From Dendrobium chrysotoxum (lineage: Eukaryota; Streptophyta; Magnoliopsida; Asparagales; Orchidaceae), in contig CM034297.1 of NCBI GenBank assembly GCA_019925795.1, positions 46,894,683 to 46,958,682 on the forward strand: a DNA stretch of 64,000 bases. Direction: 5' to 3'. Shown here piece by piece: positions 1 to 12,821 of the stretch. The notes under the pieces are model-generated. The model had not been told where the DNA came from and searched no databases. It worked only from the letters and a program-made list of their open reading frames with translations. How positions within the stretch are numbered: position 1 is the first letter of the stretch; each line of letters opens with the position of its first letter. The translations under genes were made by a program, and so were the position numbers.

Positions 1-50
1 TTCACTGAAATTTAAATGTAATACATATTACATAATTTACACTTAATAAA
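1..50 (-). repeat. Start of 3' LTR of Athila-like gypsy relic (cut by window edge)
   Basis: Read on the minus strand this is the first ~50 bases of an LTR: it aligns with the LTR starts at 8790-8840 (minus) and 52036 (plus), all sharing a variant of AAGTGTAAATTA near the start. It abuts a purine-rich tract (minus strand TTGGGGAGAA, plus positions 51-61) that would serve as the polypurine tract. The rest of this LTR lies outside the window, so the target-site duplication cannot be checked. Confidence 0.6.
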
Positions 51-61
51 TTCTCCCCAAC

Positions 62-1430
62 TTAGACTCCTGCTTGTCTCAAATAATAATAATAAATAAA
101 ATAAAAAATAAAAAAAAATCTTCATTTTTTATTACTTTAATAACCAGAGTAAAACTTCATAATTTAAAATTACTAAAATGTAGTATAATACATCATAGTC
201 TAGAAGTAATTTGGAATGAACAAATTTATAATTCTAATTTAAAAAATCCTAAATAAGTATCCTAATCATTCACCTTTGTCATTGCCTGTTTTAAATTTAT
301 ATGCTTTGAATATAACATTGACAATTGAATCTTCAAATGAATAAAGTTGCTTAAAAATTAAATGTATTTGTAGTTAAAATTAAAATTTTATTAGTTCACA
401 ATCACCTCTACTAGTTTTCTTACTTTATCATTTGTAACTTTAAGTATGAGATTACAGTTAAACTTTAATCTTTTAACTTATAACAATTTTTTAATGTACT
501 CTTTTTCTCTGGTTTTTTTCCTTTAATTATTCATTTTAGAACTCTTTTTCTGTCTTTTCTTTTCATTCTCATGGAGTACATAATTAATAAATTTTAATAC
601 CAATTTTTCTTATATTCTCTTGGAATCTTAATTATTTTAATATATGAATTTAATAAGATCTTTAGTTTTAATTTTAGGTTACCATGATTTCTAATTTTAA
701 GCTACTCATATCTATTCTTTAGCTTTAATTATTCATCTTTCAATTCAAAGGTTAATCTATTAATGTATAACTTATAAATTCAAACAAATCAATAGCTTAA
801 ATGATCTAAGTAAGTTAATTATTAAGTTTTTTAAACTATAAATTATATTGCAGTATTTATTTAAACTATAATATAGGATTTTATTATTATCCTAATTTTA
901 TATAATTTTTAATTATCATTTTTATTCTGACTAAATAAATAATCAAAAAGTGCAGATGCTAATAAAAGACAATATAAAAAAGTTTAAGCATAAGAAGAAT
1001 AAAATCAAATATAAATACAAACACATGATAACTACAATTAATAATATATGCTTCTTAAATAAATGATAAAAAGACACATAACATGCGATACACTAATAAT
1101 AAGATAACTAGTATTTAAGGCACCACTCTACTACTCTAAATGACTATAGACACAAATGGGTTGCTTCACATAAACGCTAAGTTTATAGTCTTCAGCTATA
1201 TTATACCAAGATTTATCAATTTGATCGGGGTACATCACTGTCACTTCTCAAGTGATTTCCACTATGATCTTTTCATTTTTCTTTAGGATTAACTTTAATA
1301 TTACTAGGCAATGATCCAAGAGGTTTATTACAAAATGAGATTATAAGCTATGCTAATTAAGTTTCCAAAACTTTAATAGAAGCATCTTGACTTTATAATT
1401 AACTTTCCTAATTGAATCACCACCTCTTTC
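62..1430 (-). mobile_element. Non-coding 3' part of the Athila-like element
   Basis: AT-rich with no open frame of note. On the minus strand, 1130-1200 carries a phrase typical of the 3' untranslated part of plant gypsy elements (ACTATAAACTTAGCG followed by a GAAGCAACCCA motif), normally found after integrase. Here it follows gag within about 250 bases, so the whole pol region appears to be missing rather than merely decayed. The remaining ~1 kb to the polypurine tract shows nothing recognisable. Confidence 0.5.
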
Positions 1431-1439
1431 AAATGTGAC

Positions 1440-2640
1440 TTTCTATTTCCAAACTGATTGTTTGAATTAAATCCTGAAGGATAAGAAGGTCTAGAATTAA
1501 CAACATGTTTTTGAGGATTGTTTTAATTTCATCTTGATTATTTTGACCAGAATTCGATTGATTGTTATCACCAACATTATAATTGGACTAATTGAAATTA
1601 GGATGGTTCCTCCAACCTAGATCATAGGTATTAGAGTAAGGATTATTTTGTCTTCCGATTAAATTTATATTTTTAATCTCTTGCACACTATTATCTTCAT
1701 TATAATTCAAATCTTGATCTTCCAATTGCATAGATGATCCAAATCCTGATCCTAAATTTACTTCTATTATGTTTAATTTCTTAGAAATTATTGTAACTTG
1801 TGTACTTAGAATTGACAAAGCATCTGATTCATAGACTTCGACTATTCTTTTAAGATTTATCCTATTAGCAGGCCATTGAAAATTATTAGTAGTAATTTTC
1901 TCTATTAATTCATATACATCCTCAAATAGCTTAGACATTAAAGATCATCTAGTTGTAGCATTTATGATTGCCCATAAAGATCCTACTAATTCATTATAAA
2001 AGGTTTAAATAACCAACCAATCGGATAAGGTATGGTGAGGGCATTTCCTTAAATCTCTTCCAACTTTCATAAATTAATTCTCTTTTAAACTGGTAAAAAA
2101 TATGATATCATTTCTAAATTTGGTAGTTTTTGAAGGTGAAAAATACTTAGCTAGAAATTTATGAGCCAACACATTTCAAGTGGTTATAGAGCCTGTGGGT
2201 AAAGAATTCAACCACAACTTAGCATTTTCCCTTAGAGAAAATAAAAATAATCTAAGCCTAATAGTATCTTCACTGATACCATTTTACTTAAATGTTGAAC
2301 ATATTTCTAAAAAACTAGCTAAGTATAAATTGAGATCTTTAACAGGAGTTTCTCCAAATTGAAAATTTTGAACCATCTGAATTATGACATATTTTAATTC
2401 AAACTTACTAGCCTTGGATAGTATGTCTACTAATACTCTGATGGATTTCGTCTACTATAGGATTAGTATACTTCCTAAGAGGTTTAAAATGCTCCTGATC
2501 TAGCACTAGGTCAGATATCTCTAAAATCTTTTTAGTTTTTTGAATACTTGAAAGTGACATTTCTATCTCAGAATCAAATAACAAAGGCTCCTTTCTAGAT
2601 CTACAAATCATACAACAATGAATAAACAATAACAACATAC
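1440..2640 (-). pseudogene. Broken gag of Athila-like Ty3/gypsy element
   Basis: Gag is the structural protein that forms the cytoplasmic virus-like particle. Minus-strand reading gives three recognisable parts: an N-terminal stretch at 2408-2638 (EPLLFDSEIE); the retrotransposon gag core at 2100-2360 (GETPVKDLNLYL, FSLRENAKLWLNSLP, then a LAHKFLAKYF block); and a C-terminal part at 1588-1938 (NNFQWPANRINLKR ... NPYSNTYDLGWRNHPNF). These blocks are characteristic of Athila/Tat-type plant gypsy gag. The core carries at least two in-frame stops, so no full protein can be made. No protease, RT or integrase follows. Family identity is confident; the exact lineage is less so. Confidence 0.8.
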
Positions 2641-2730
2641 AAAAAAGGGGAAAAAAGATACAAAATATAAGTAGGTCAAAATATGCACTTATTTCAATAA
2701 TATAGTTAAAATTATAATATGCAAATTACT

Positions 2731-2749
2731 TCCTCGATAATGATGCCAA
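2731..2749 (-). other. Primer-binding site of the Athila-like element
   Basis: The minus strand reads TTGGCATCATTATCGAGGA, a mutated version of the TGGCGCCRTTGCCGGGGA type tRNA primer site used by many plant gypsy elements. It sits 5 bases inside an LTR end reading ...CTATCA. This fixes the element's orientation as minus and places the 5' LTR to the right. Confidence 0.65.
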
Positions 2750-2754
2750 AAATT

Positions 2755-3332
2755 TGATAGGGTAGGGATTATATAGATTACCAATATTGATTCTATCTGA
2801 GCTTAGCAAGATATGGCATGCAAGATTTAAATATGATTAAGTTTTTTTTATATGTCAATAATTAAAGCCCGCTTAAATATACATAAGTATTCATGCCAAA
2901 TCAAGTAATAAAGTGATAATATAGAGTGTCAAATCCACGAAAAAGAGTTATGCATACTTGCAATAAAATTACTATTGTTTACTCTAATTGTATAAGTTAT
3001 TCTACCGAAATAATTTTAATTCCTCCACTGAATAAAAATAAGTAAAAGTTAATACAATTTTAATAAAATATTTTAGATTGATGCATATAAATATCATATT
3101 TTTTAATGATACTCTTAATTTTAGATGTGAACCAGAGTATATAAATCTCTAGATCTCTGTCAAGCTTGTAGAGGAAAAAAAGATATCTATTGACCTTATA
3201 TAATTTTAATATCTCTATAGAACCTAGAATATTCAAACATCATAGGTCTAGTCATTTCAGCATTCTATCTCAATACTCCTGATTATTCTTACATTCCTTC
3301 TTCGAGGCTATAATCACACTAAGTTTTAACTA
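2755..3332 (-). repeat. 5' LTR of Athila-like element, part 1
   Basis: On the minus strand this is the 3' portion of the LTR, ending in CA next to the primer site. It aligns in reverse with 53015-53400 of the plus-strand copy, for example GGAGTATTGAGATA and TATTCTAG followed by TTCT at equal spacing. The hAT element at 3333-7833 interrupts it. Confidence 0.65.
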
Positions 3333-6300
3333 TACCTGTCAAAAGCGGGTTTCAGGAAGGGTTCGGGTCCAACCCGAAGCTGACCCGGCATTGTTCGGGT
3401 CAACCCGAACCCGACCCATTTTTAGAAACAGGTCAATTAATCAAACCCGAACCCGACCCGCTTCGGATCCGGGTCAACCCGACACGACCTATTTAACCCA
3501 GAATTCATTAAAATTCAATTTTTAATGCAAAAAATAGTGAAAAAACTAACAAATGTAAAATATAAGCAATTAATAGCACTAACAGCAGGTCTAAATTATG
3601 AATAAATTAAGAAATCATTTACAAATTACTTGTAATATTACATATCAAATGCTAATTTACAAACCAATTGCTAATTAATAATTATCTTATTTACAAGTCA
3701 CTTACAAATTATTTACAAACCAATTGCTCATTTAGACATTTACAAATCAATTTATGAACTACAAAAGAGTATACAATAAATCTGAATATGAAAATTATGA
3801 AGTATGAATTACACTTTGATGATTTGCTCAAATGCTCCTTGAGAATCTGTCTTCAAGCACGACATAGTTTAACTGCAACAAAACTAGTTAAACAGGTATA
3901 AAACTTAAATTATTAAATACATTGCTCATATAAAATCCTCCAAATCTTTAATCACCTAACGAGGTGTAAGTTTAATAAATATTAGCATATTACCATCCAA
4001 GATGACAATTTGTATTAACTTAGTATATGTTCATTCAATTAGATAGTATATGCTTATTCTAAGAGAATACAAATGCCTCCTGGTTGTAATAGCATTTACA
4101 CTGATACAATTCCCACTTTCATTTTAGAGGGTTTATCATCATCGCTTCAAAAAACAACAAATAATATATGAATTCTCATAGCAGGTTTCAGCAAAATAGT
4201 AAATAACAAACCAAACAGAAAACCAAATGCTGAAATGCATTTCCCTTGACAGCGAGTGTTCCCTTAATAGTAAATAACAAACTAAACAACAAATAACGAA
4301 CCAAACAAGAAAGTAGGAATACATACATTACTGATTGCTCAGTATTTGGTTTTAGCAAATAAGAAATAACAAACAGAAGTCAATCTTTTATGCGAGCAGC
4401 AGCAGATCTGCACATAAGCGGGCATAATTAACCAAACAGAACTCACATATGTAGTAAATATGCACATAATTGACCAGCCTTAGATAATGAATAAAAAAAT
4501 GTCCTATGACATAGCAATCACTACTCACTAGAGAAAGAAATTATTCATAACATAACACTTAACATCCACACAATTATAGTAAATGACTAAATGTTAGTAA
4601 TTTTACACCATTAATTATCTAATAACAGAACTTTCATCAACTTCTCCCTGAAGTTGATTTACTGTTAAAATAAGGATATCTTTAGTAACAGCTTCAAGTT
4701 CAAGGTCATCTAAAACTGCATCAAATCAATGAAACTGAACCCATATCACCATACAATCAATCCTTTGCACAAACCAAAGCCTGAACAATATCATGTTTTA
4801 GTGCACTTCGATACTAATTAAGGATTTGACCATTATTGTTAAATGCACTTTCAGAGGCAACTGTTGTTATGAGAAAACATAAAATGTCACGAGCCATTGC
4901 AAAAACCTCTGGGAATCTATACTGAAATGTAATATATCTAGCTCAATTTTTCTATCAAGTTTTAGTTCATCAAGATATATCTCCAATTCAAAATTTTTTG
5001 GCATATAGACCTCCTTCTCAAAAGAATCAAAATCCTATTTCAGAAAGTGAGAGGTAAACACTTGAGCATTAAAATAGAATTATGGAACTAACACTTATAA
5101 AACAAGTTATACCTGAAGAAATTAAGACTGAATTACAGTGGAAGAAGAACGACTTGAGCATTCAGTATGTCGCCTTTCTTTTGCATTTGATCTTGACCCA
5201 TATACAACATTCACATTATTCCTTATATAATTTGAGAATAATCTATCATTTACCTTCTTAATCTCAAGTGCATAATCACCCACATACAACCTCCTATTGC
5301 ACCATTCTGGATATGTGAATTTATATCTCGGATCAAGAATAATTGATATTTCAAGAATGACACTAAAATTCGACTAATATTTTTCAATTTTTTCAATCAT
5401 CCTTAAAGATGTTTGCTTTATATAATCAGACCCTATGATAATTCATGTTTCAATGCTGCATAAGCTGTCAAAATGCATGGAAAATACATATTTGTTTTTA
5501 GGTACTTTGTGCTAGATAAAACATACGTTATATCATAGGAAGGCCTCAAGAAAGTCGAAATATTCTCTACTTTCTTCCATTTTGAACTTGTTGGATAAGA
5601 TTTGTAGTTAGAGTCACCCAACTCTAGATGTTGAAAGGCCCTTCAATAATACATAGCACTTTCTAATATTATAAAAGTGGAGTTCAACCTTGTAGGAACA
5701 TCTTGTCTTAAGCCCATTTTAATATTCCAAACAACTCTGTCTAATACAATCAATAAATTTTTGTTTTCTTGGCTGAGATCCTTTGACATATTTTATGCTC
5801 ACATTGATTTTTGAGATTGACCCATCAATCTCCTTGAGACCCACTTCAACAATAAGATTAACAATATGTGCAGTACATCTAATACAAAAAAAACTCAGCT
5901 TCATATAACTGAGCACTTCTCAAATTTAATTAATTTCTCAAGTAGTCTATACAAACATTATTTGCAGAAGCGTTATCTAATGTAATACTAAAAAGTTTTG
6001 AATCTATTTTTCATTCAAGAAAAAAGAGATTGCAATTTCTCAAACAACGCTATACCATCATGGGGTAGTGGCATAAAAGAAAAACTAATGATCTTTTTAT
6101 GTAGATGTCAATCATTTTTAATAAAATGAACGGTCAACTAAATAAATCCATCAATGTTTATAAATGTCCACAGGTCAGATGTAACACAAACTCTGATAGT
6201 GCACTTGGATAACTGTGACCGAATATTAAAAAGTTCTTTGGTGAATAATTTCTTGCAATTATTCCTTGATGTATTCCTAGAAAATAGTTGAACATCTCGA

Positions 6301-7833
6301 TGAAGATAGGTTAAAAGTGCTCGAACACTCAACCATTCAACACATTGGAAGGGAAAATCTTGAATAATTATGCAAGCAGTAAATAAATTATGAAATTCTG
6401 CCCTATTTAAACTTATAATGAGTCATAGAAATAGATAAATTTGAGCCGATTTGCAACATGAGCTGGCCTATATCACATAAATTTCTTTTCTTGCAATCTT
6501 CCAAGTATTTCCTTAAGTTACTAGCCCCATTTTTACTATCACATAAGTACTGTGCACCACATTTTTTATTTTTACACCTTTGTTTACCATCTGTAAGATT
6601 AAATAATATCTCAAAATAAGCCCAAACCTTAGAAGTCATCCTTCTACGCTTCTTACTTATGGATGAACCATCATTACATGCATCATTAGATGGCTCTACC
6701 ACATTATCCTCAATGCAAACTTCCTCATTCTCATGAATAAAAATCTCAAGAATGGTGTTTGAATCCTCTATCTATTGAATCAATTAAATCATATTATATA
6801 ATACAAAAATGTAATAGCCAAATATGATTAATAATTCAATATGAAAGAATTAAAGATAACTTCCTAAATATCTGAGATGTACACAAAATAATAGCATGCT
6901 TAATGCATTATAGTAGGGGGAATTAAGTATAAATTTTATTGCTATAACAGAGATAACACATTTTAAATGGGTCAAAATATGGTTCTTCATGTGGTTCTTC
7001 CTTCCAAGCCAACAAATAGCCAAATAGTACAACTCTATATTGCTAGAACAGAGATTATCAACAACAACTCAACAAGAAGACTATAACTGCATAATAAGTT
7101 AATAACCCTAAGTCCTAACAAATAGGTAAAACTAGCCCAATAGCCACAGTCTGCAAAGAGGTCACAGACTCACAGGTATCAAATCGTAACATTCGTTCAT
7201 CAGCACTCAACAGGCCTAAATCATTCAACAGTATTCCTAAACGGCCAAATAACTAAAAAATATACAAACCCCTAAGAAAATGAATGGAAAAAAGGTGCAA
7301 AATGTGATACTCTAATTAGCATTTCAAAATCACAAAAGCTTCAAATTGGAAGGAAAAACTGAATAACGAAGATAACGCTAAACTAACACTAAGTCAATGA
7401 CTCAGTAACACAACAAATAAAAAAAATGGCAAGACTCATAAGTCATAATCATAACCTAAAGAATGTTAAAATGGGTAAGATTTAAGATATACTGATAGAG
7501 AAATTGGGGAGGCGATGACGTAGAGGAGGAGATAAGCTGAAAAGCTCAAGGTATGAGGTAGGAAGTACAGTGAGAATGATAGCACCAGGCATCCCTAGCT
7601 TTGATGGTCGAAGAGAGACAAAGACTCTAGACTCAAAGTCTCGAGTCGAGTGCGCCAGTCACTAAAGCATCCTAACCATGAATATCATGGCAAATCGGGT
7701 CAAACTGGGTCACAATCGGGTGTTTGGGTTAACTCGAACTCGACCTGTTCTGAAACCAGGTTGACCCGAACCCAAAAATATTGGGTCAGGTTCAAGTCGT
7801 GTTTTCATGTCGTGTATATTATTGACACCCCTA
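3333..7833 (-). mobile_element. Decayed autonomous hAT transposon
   Basis: About 4.5 kb inserted in the LTR of the Athila-like element. The ends are imperfect inverted repeats of the type TAGGGGTGTCAA: the right end reads TTGACACCCCTA, the left end a shortened TACCTGTCAA. Both ends carry subterminal runs of CCCGAACCCGACCC-like sequence (3358-3490 and 7695-7800). Flanks TAACTATA / TACCTATG match at 6 of 8 positions, as expected of an aged 8-bp hAT duplication. The LTR sequence on both sides is contiguous when compared with the copy at 52980-53040, confirming a real insertion. The transposase gene lies on the minus strand and is broken. Confidence 0.8.
4620..6702 (-). pseudogene. hAT transposase pseudogene (BED finger to hATC)
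   Basis: The minus strand reads in order: a BED zinc-finger region (6480-6660; RRRMTSKVWAYFE, CKNKKCGAQY, NLRKYLEDC); the catalytic-core start around 6150-6190 (CVTSDLWTFIN, where the Asp belongs to the RNase H-like fold); CTAHIVNLIVEVGLKEID (5840-5900); the PTSSKWKKVENISTFLRP block (5540-5600); and the hATC dimerisation end (4740-4890; TVASESAFN, ALKHDIVQALVCAKD). Order and spacing are those of plant hAT transposases. Frameshifts separate the blocks and a stop interrupts the hATC motif. The usual His ligand of the BED finger (HL..C) is replaced by Tyr. The source is clear and the protein is not functional. Confidence 0.85.
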
Positions 7834-8840
7834 CCTATGGCCATTGTATAAATTAAATGAAGAATGGGATATATTGAAACCATTCATAATTTTCTTAGAG
7901 TACAAGAGTTTATATTAGTACTTAATATGCTTTTTTACATCATCAATCCAAAATAAGATATCTAGGCATACAGAGAAGAAATAACAAGCAAATTTATTTT
8001 TATTATATTCATAGGAGAATCAAAATACAAGAGAAGTAGTGTAATTTTATCACCAGGAAGGATCAAAGTATATTATATACACTTTTCTTTCACTTATATA
8101 GTTGCTTATACAAACACAAGTTAAATTCTACTAGAGATTATATCTTCCACTTCTCTTGTCTCTCTTAGATTTTATTCTAAGAGGGTACTAGAGAAGTGTA
8201 CTAAAAATGTACTAAATTTTACTCAAGTGACTGAACTCCTTTACAAATAGAACTAAACATCTTTTTATAGGAAAACACTAAAATGGCCTCAAGCACCTCA
8301 GCGCTTAACAAGGCAACGCCAAGACACTTATGTTGAACAAGCGCCTTGGCGCTGATAGGTTTGCTCTGCTATAGCACTTGCTAATGAGGACAGACTCATC
8401 TTTTCGCTATGTCGGTGGTGGCTCTATGAAGTTGTACCTGCTACACCGTGGAACTCTAAAAATTTGAGTGTTGTGGTGCCCGTGTGGAGTTTTTGATGCT
8501 AAGGAGTTTGAATTATTGTGCTGCGGCATTCATTTTCCTGAGAACCTGGCGTTGCCAAGCTGAATGCTTAATGCAGTGACACTCTTAACACAACGATGAT
8601 GCATGTGATGCCACTCTAGCACTCGTAAGTAGAGAGGATGTCGCTACAATGTCCTAAAATGGTGCTTCTGTAGAGTTGATTTCAATGCAGTAGCATTATT
8701 TCATCCTACGTTGCAGCGCTATGTGATACTTTGTATTTTTCTCCATTTTTTAGTATTTTCTGTACAAAAATGACTAAAATAAAATATTTTTACTGAAATT
8801 CAAATATAATACACAATACATAATTTACAATTAATAGTGC
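7834..8840 (-). repeat. 5' LTR of Athila-like element, part 2
   Basis: On the minus strand this is the upstream two thirds of the LTR split by the hAT insertion. It aligns in reverse with 52036-53015 (e.g. AGCGCCAAGGCG and GGGAGTTCAGTCACTTG near the transcription-start side). It ends around 8840 where the LTR start, a variant of TGATAAGTGTAAATTA, is reached. It has many GCGC/CACTGC-type words also seen in the 52036 copy. Confidence 0.65.
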
Positions 8841-11779
8841 CTTAGGTTTGAAAATGAATAAACTTTAAATATCATATTTAGTGTTCAATTTTTATTTGAA
8901 CAAAGATCAAATGTATGTTGCAAAACTAGGGTTCTACCATTAAATATAAAATTAGGTTTAGTGTACTTCTCAAAAAAGGTTTGAGCATCATTACCGAGAT
9001 TAGAACCCATTCAAACACAACTTAAATCAGCTTCTTGGTGGTTTCAACTTGTTATAAGCATAAAAACACACATATAAATGGGATGATAGTAGATGAGGTT
9101 GATCTAAAGGCCACAATAAAGATAATTGAGGGGTAAATGAAATTAATGAATAATACGTGTCCATTAATACATTAATAAAGGCATATTGTTTATTAATTTT
9201 TATTTTCTTTTTGAAAATTTATATTGTTACATTTATCTCAGCTTCCTCAAACTTCAACACGTCTACATGAGTATGTTTATGTACACACAAAGTTAAAAAT
9301 GTGTGGAGCTAGTTCCAAACATATTTGAATGGGGTTCAAATCATGTTTAAATGAGGGTTTAAATATGATTTAAACTTAGTTTAAACAAAGTTCATTTTTG
9401 AACCTAGGATTCTTTGTCTTTCTCCTTTATATTATACCCAAGGCTTCTAACATTAAAAGGAATGATCACTACCTAATGAAAAAATATTTAACATGAATCT
9501 TCTATTCATTTGATATATTACATTAATGACCATTTTGTCATATTTATGACACAGTTTGATCTATTGTATTTAATATAAAATGTTTGCATGTTAGTTTGTA
9601 ATGTTCTATTAAGTAATTGTTATTATGATATATTAAAGTTTTCATAATTATTATTGTTTATTTTTATTTAATGTATTTATGTTTTGTCAATTCATGTAGT
9701 ATTATAGGCAAAGTGTTCATAAATGTTATCTTGATCTATTTTATTGTAATGCTTTAATTATGATGGTCTATTATTTTTGCAAAACTCCAAAATATTCATA
9801 CATGAGGTTCTTAGTCGAACTATGTTCAAACAAAGCTCGATCAAAATTTGAAACAATGTTTGAACCCTATTCAAACCACATTTGAGCCGTTCTAAAAAAT
9901 GGCTCAAACAAGCCTCGAATAAGCTATAATAAAATATCACAACATACTAAAGAATAATCAAAACGGCTACAACATAACATATTACAATTTTGATAGAGCG
10001 GGGTATAACACAAATAGCTATAAAGCAACATGCTATAACTTTAGTGCAATGGAGTACAATCACATATATAACATAAGTGAATTAGTTTTTTTTGCTTGTG
10101 CTCAAGTGAGTGTTTGAACCACTTATTATTGATAAAATCAATCTCTTTTCATTCATTATCATAATTAGAGTACTCGTCTATATCATTATAAAGTGTCCAC
10201 ATTTGTCCTCACCCCTTGAAAGTTGTAGAATACTAAATTTATGTACTCTTATTCATTAAATAAAGAATTTTCTTAACTATTCCAAGAAGATCAAAAGCAT
10301 CAAACTGCCTAATAACTTTATCCATCACAACCGCAATTACCCCAACTCTACAGGTGAACCCAACATTATAATGGCTCAATATAAGTATGATTAAGTGAAC
10401 ATTAACATTTATAGCAAGCATTATAATATGTAAATCATATAGTGAGCTAACAACTTAGTAGGTTAATAAAACTTACAATTAAAATTAATGCTAGACAATA
10501 TGAATATTATGTATTAATTATTTAATCATTATCAGTATGAACATATAACAATAAAAGCATATAATAATCATTAAAATAGTAACAAGTCATATGATCAATA
10601 AATATCAATATAACTATATATCTTAAGAGCAATGATCAGTAACCAAGTGAACAGTGATCAGTAAGTTCTATCAATCTTATACATAACAGTTATAAAATAG
10701 TTTATATAACATCTTATTACATTAATACACCTATCATTATCATATGCATATCGTACAGTGTCTATGATATGCATGTATATCATATAAATCATATGATTCA
10801 TATATATCAAATGCTTTTATATCAGTTTTATCAATCTTATTAAATACTTGTATCAATCATAGCCTATATCTTATATAAATTATGCAATATCAATTATGTA
10901 TTTTATTATATATATATTCTTATCATATAGATATGCAAGCACTATAAGCAAGAAAAAGCATCGAATTATTTGTGACATTTTTTATGTATCGAGTTTTATA
11001 GGCCAAATATGAATCAATCTCAATTATATTTGTCCTGATTTCAAAAATCAATCATATCATAAGTCATTTAGGTCAGGTGACTTTCATATCAGAAGTCATC
11101 ACTTCCTACCCATTGGCGTATCATATCATATCAATATGTCTCCTTATATCTCTCTTTTCATATTATTTAGAATTATACCATAAATCTTATTTTAAAGTAA
11201 AGCTCGTCAACTAACTCTCTTGTACAAGATAATATTTCTCCAACCAACCAGAATAAGTAAATCATTTTTTATTAGTATTTCTTACATCACACATTTCACA
11301 ACATATATAACATAATAAATAAGTAATATTATGCTCAATATTCAGCACACTGTTTCATATTAATACATATAAAATTTGCATATAAACTAAAATTAGTGAA
11401 ATTCATAAAAAATATATATATAATGTGCTCTTTTTCACCATATATCTACCTACTATAATAAGCAAACATGTTATACACTGATATTCTGAGGTTTTAATAA
11501 TTATTTATCTAATTTTTATATTTATCTATGATTTTCAAATTAGAAAATATCCCCCAAAATACAAAAATATCACGTGAAAATTCATTATATTCATGTCGAT
11601 ATATGTAGAATGATTAAAACTATAACATATTAAAAATTACACAATAGAAGTTTTCTAAAAATAAAGATATCATAATTATTGCAATTTGAGATCCCAGATT
11701 TTTATTTTAATGATAACAAATATTATTAAATTATATTTAGTTTCTCTAATATTTTAATTATTGCATATATTTTTCTGTG
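8841..11779. other. AT-rich stretch, no gene recognised
   Basis: No supported coding sequence or RNA gene was found. Two related words (GTTTAAACAAAGTTC at 9380 and GTTCAAACAAAGCTC at 9818) suggest dispersed decayed repeats. 10740-10900 is rich in CATAT/ATATC words. Around 11060-11160 a phrase with GTCAGGTGACTTTCATATC resembles LTR sequence, but no ends could be defined. Confidence 0.5.
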
Positions 11780-12357
11780 TGTACTAACATTTCAAATTTA
11801 GCATGCACTAAACACCTCCGCACTAGGTTGGTGAAAGAGATTCAGGTTTCACCGCCTCACCAAGAGGGTGAGAGAGATTCAAGTTCTCTATCTCACCAGG
11901 AGCGTGAAAAAGATTTTAATTCTCTGCCTCATCAAGAGGGTGAAAAAGATTTCACTTCTCAACTACACCAAGGGTGAAAGTAATTCTTGTAAGGGCTTCT
12001 CCACCTTGCGGAGGGGACTAAAGAAGAAACACTAAATTATTTAGTGCAATACTCGGAGAGGAACTCCGGAGAGTGGACATAAATCAAGTTGATCGAGCCC
12101 CAAAATATAAGAAATCTTATTCTTAGTTGAAAAAATAAATAAAAATCAGAAAAGAAAAAGAACAAAAAATAGTCTTTGTTTATTATTCGCTTCCGTAATT
12201 AAGAGAATCTTATTGAGATTTTAAGTTGTTGAAATTGGTTTTAAATTTCAAAAGAAGATTTTTGTATAAAAGAAAATTTTTGTAAACACTAATTCACCCT
12301 CCTCTTGGTATGCCTTGGATAGTTCAAGTGGTTTAACAACCTCATTTGAACTTTCAA
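11780..12357 (+). repeat. 3' part of 5' LTR of a SIRE-like copia element
   Basis: The region leads directly into a copia-type primer site and a copia gag, and contains the phrase GGAGAGTGGACATAAATCAAG with GATCGAGCC that is typical of plant copia LTR ends. The left boundary could not be placed, and the 3' LTR of this element was not found in the window. Confidence 0.55.
11848..11975 (+). repeat. 36-bp tandem repeat in copia LTR
   Basis: Three and a half copies of a 36-bp unit built on CACCAAGAGGGTGARARAGATT. In one frame each copy would read as HQEGEKDF-like, but the array lies in LTR sequence and is not supported as coding. Confidence 0.7.
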
Positions 12358-12359
12358 TT

Positions 12360-12372
12360 GGTATAAGAGCAA
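12360..12372 (+). other. Copia primer-binding site
   Basis: TGGTATAAGAGC differs by one base from TGGTATCAGAGC, the initiator-Met tRNA primer site used by copia elements. It stands immediately upstream of the gag reading. Confidence 0.7.
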
Positions 12373-12412
12373 TTTTTCTAAAATTGTTGGTTTAAAAATC
12401 TTGAGTAGATCC

Positions 12413-12821
12413 AATGGATTATTTCAGTGGTAATCATAATACTACTAAAGTATACTCGATTACTCACCCACCAATGTTTGATAATATACCTTTTAATTTT
12501 TGAAAAATTTGTATGTTTACTTTTTTTCAATCGATTAACTATCGCATGTGGCACATGATACAAGTAAGATATACTGCTCCATCTCACATTGTTAATGGCA
12601 TCAAGGAAGAAATTCCTTTTATTGAATAGAATTTTGAGGATAGAGATTTTGCTCAACTTAATGCAAAATACTTAAACTATTTTTTTTGTGCCTTAAAATC
12701 TGAGAATTATATGCATGTTTCATGTAGAACTGTCAAGAAAATTTGGGATAGATTGTCTATCACTTATGAAGGAACCAACAAAGTGAAGTAATCCTGTTTA
12801 AATTTACTATTGCATGAGTAC
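12413..12821 (+). pseudogene. SIRE-like copia gag, 5' part
   Basis: Reading from the ATG at 12413 gives a copia gag N-terminus: an NTTKVYSITHPPMFD motif, ICMFTFFQSINYRMWHM, then CALKSENYMHVS and TVKKIWDRLSITYEGTNKVK. Several in-frame stops are present. The reading is cut at codon HEY by the gag-only gypsy element inserted at 12822 and resumes at 19432. Gag would form the particle core; this copy is dead. Confidence 0.75.
12817..12821. other. Target-site duplication AGTAC (left)
   Basis: AGTAC directly precedes the LTR at 12822 and recurs at 19432-19436 directly after the other LTR. This is a perfect 5-bp duplication left by integrase and proves that 12822-19431 inserted as one unit. Confidence 0.9.

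Noticed and set aside
11848..11975. HQEGEKDF peptide repeat considered as a repeat protein
   Set aside because: It sits in a copia LTR just upstream of the primer site, and the 36-bp repeat is typical of LTR low-complexity sequence.
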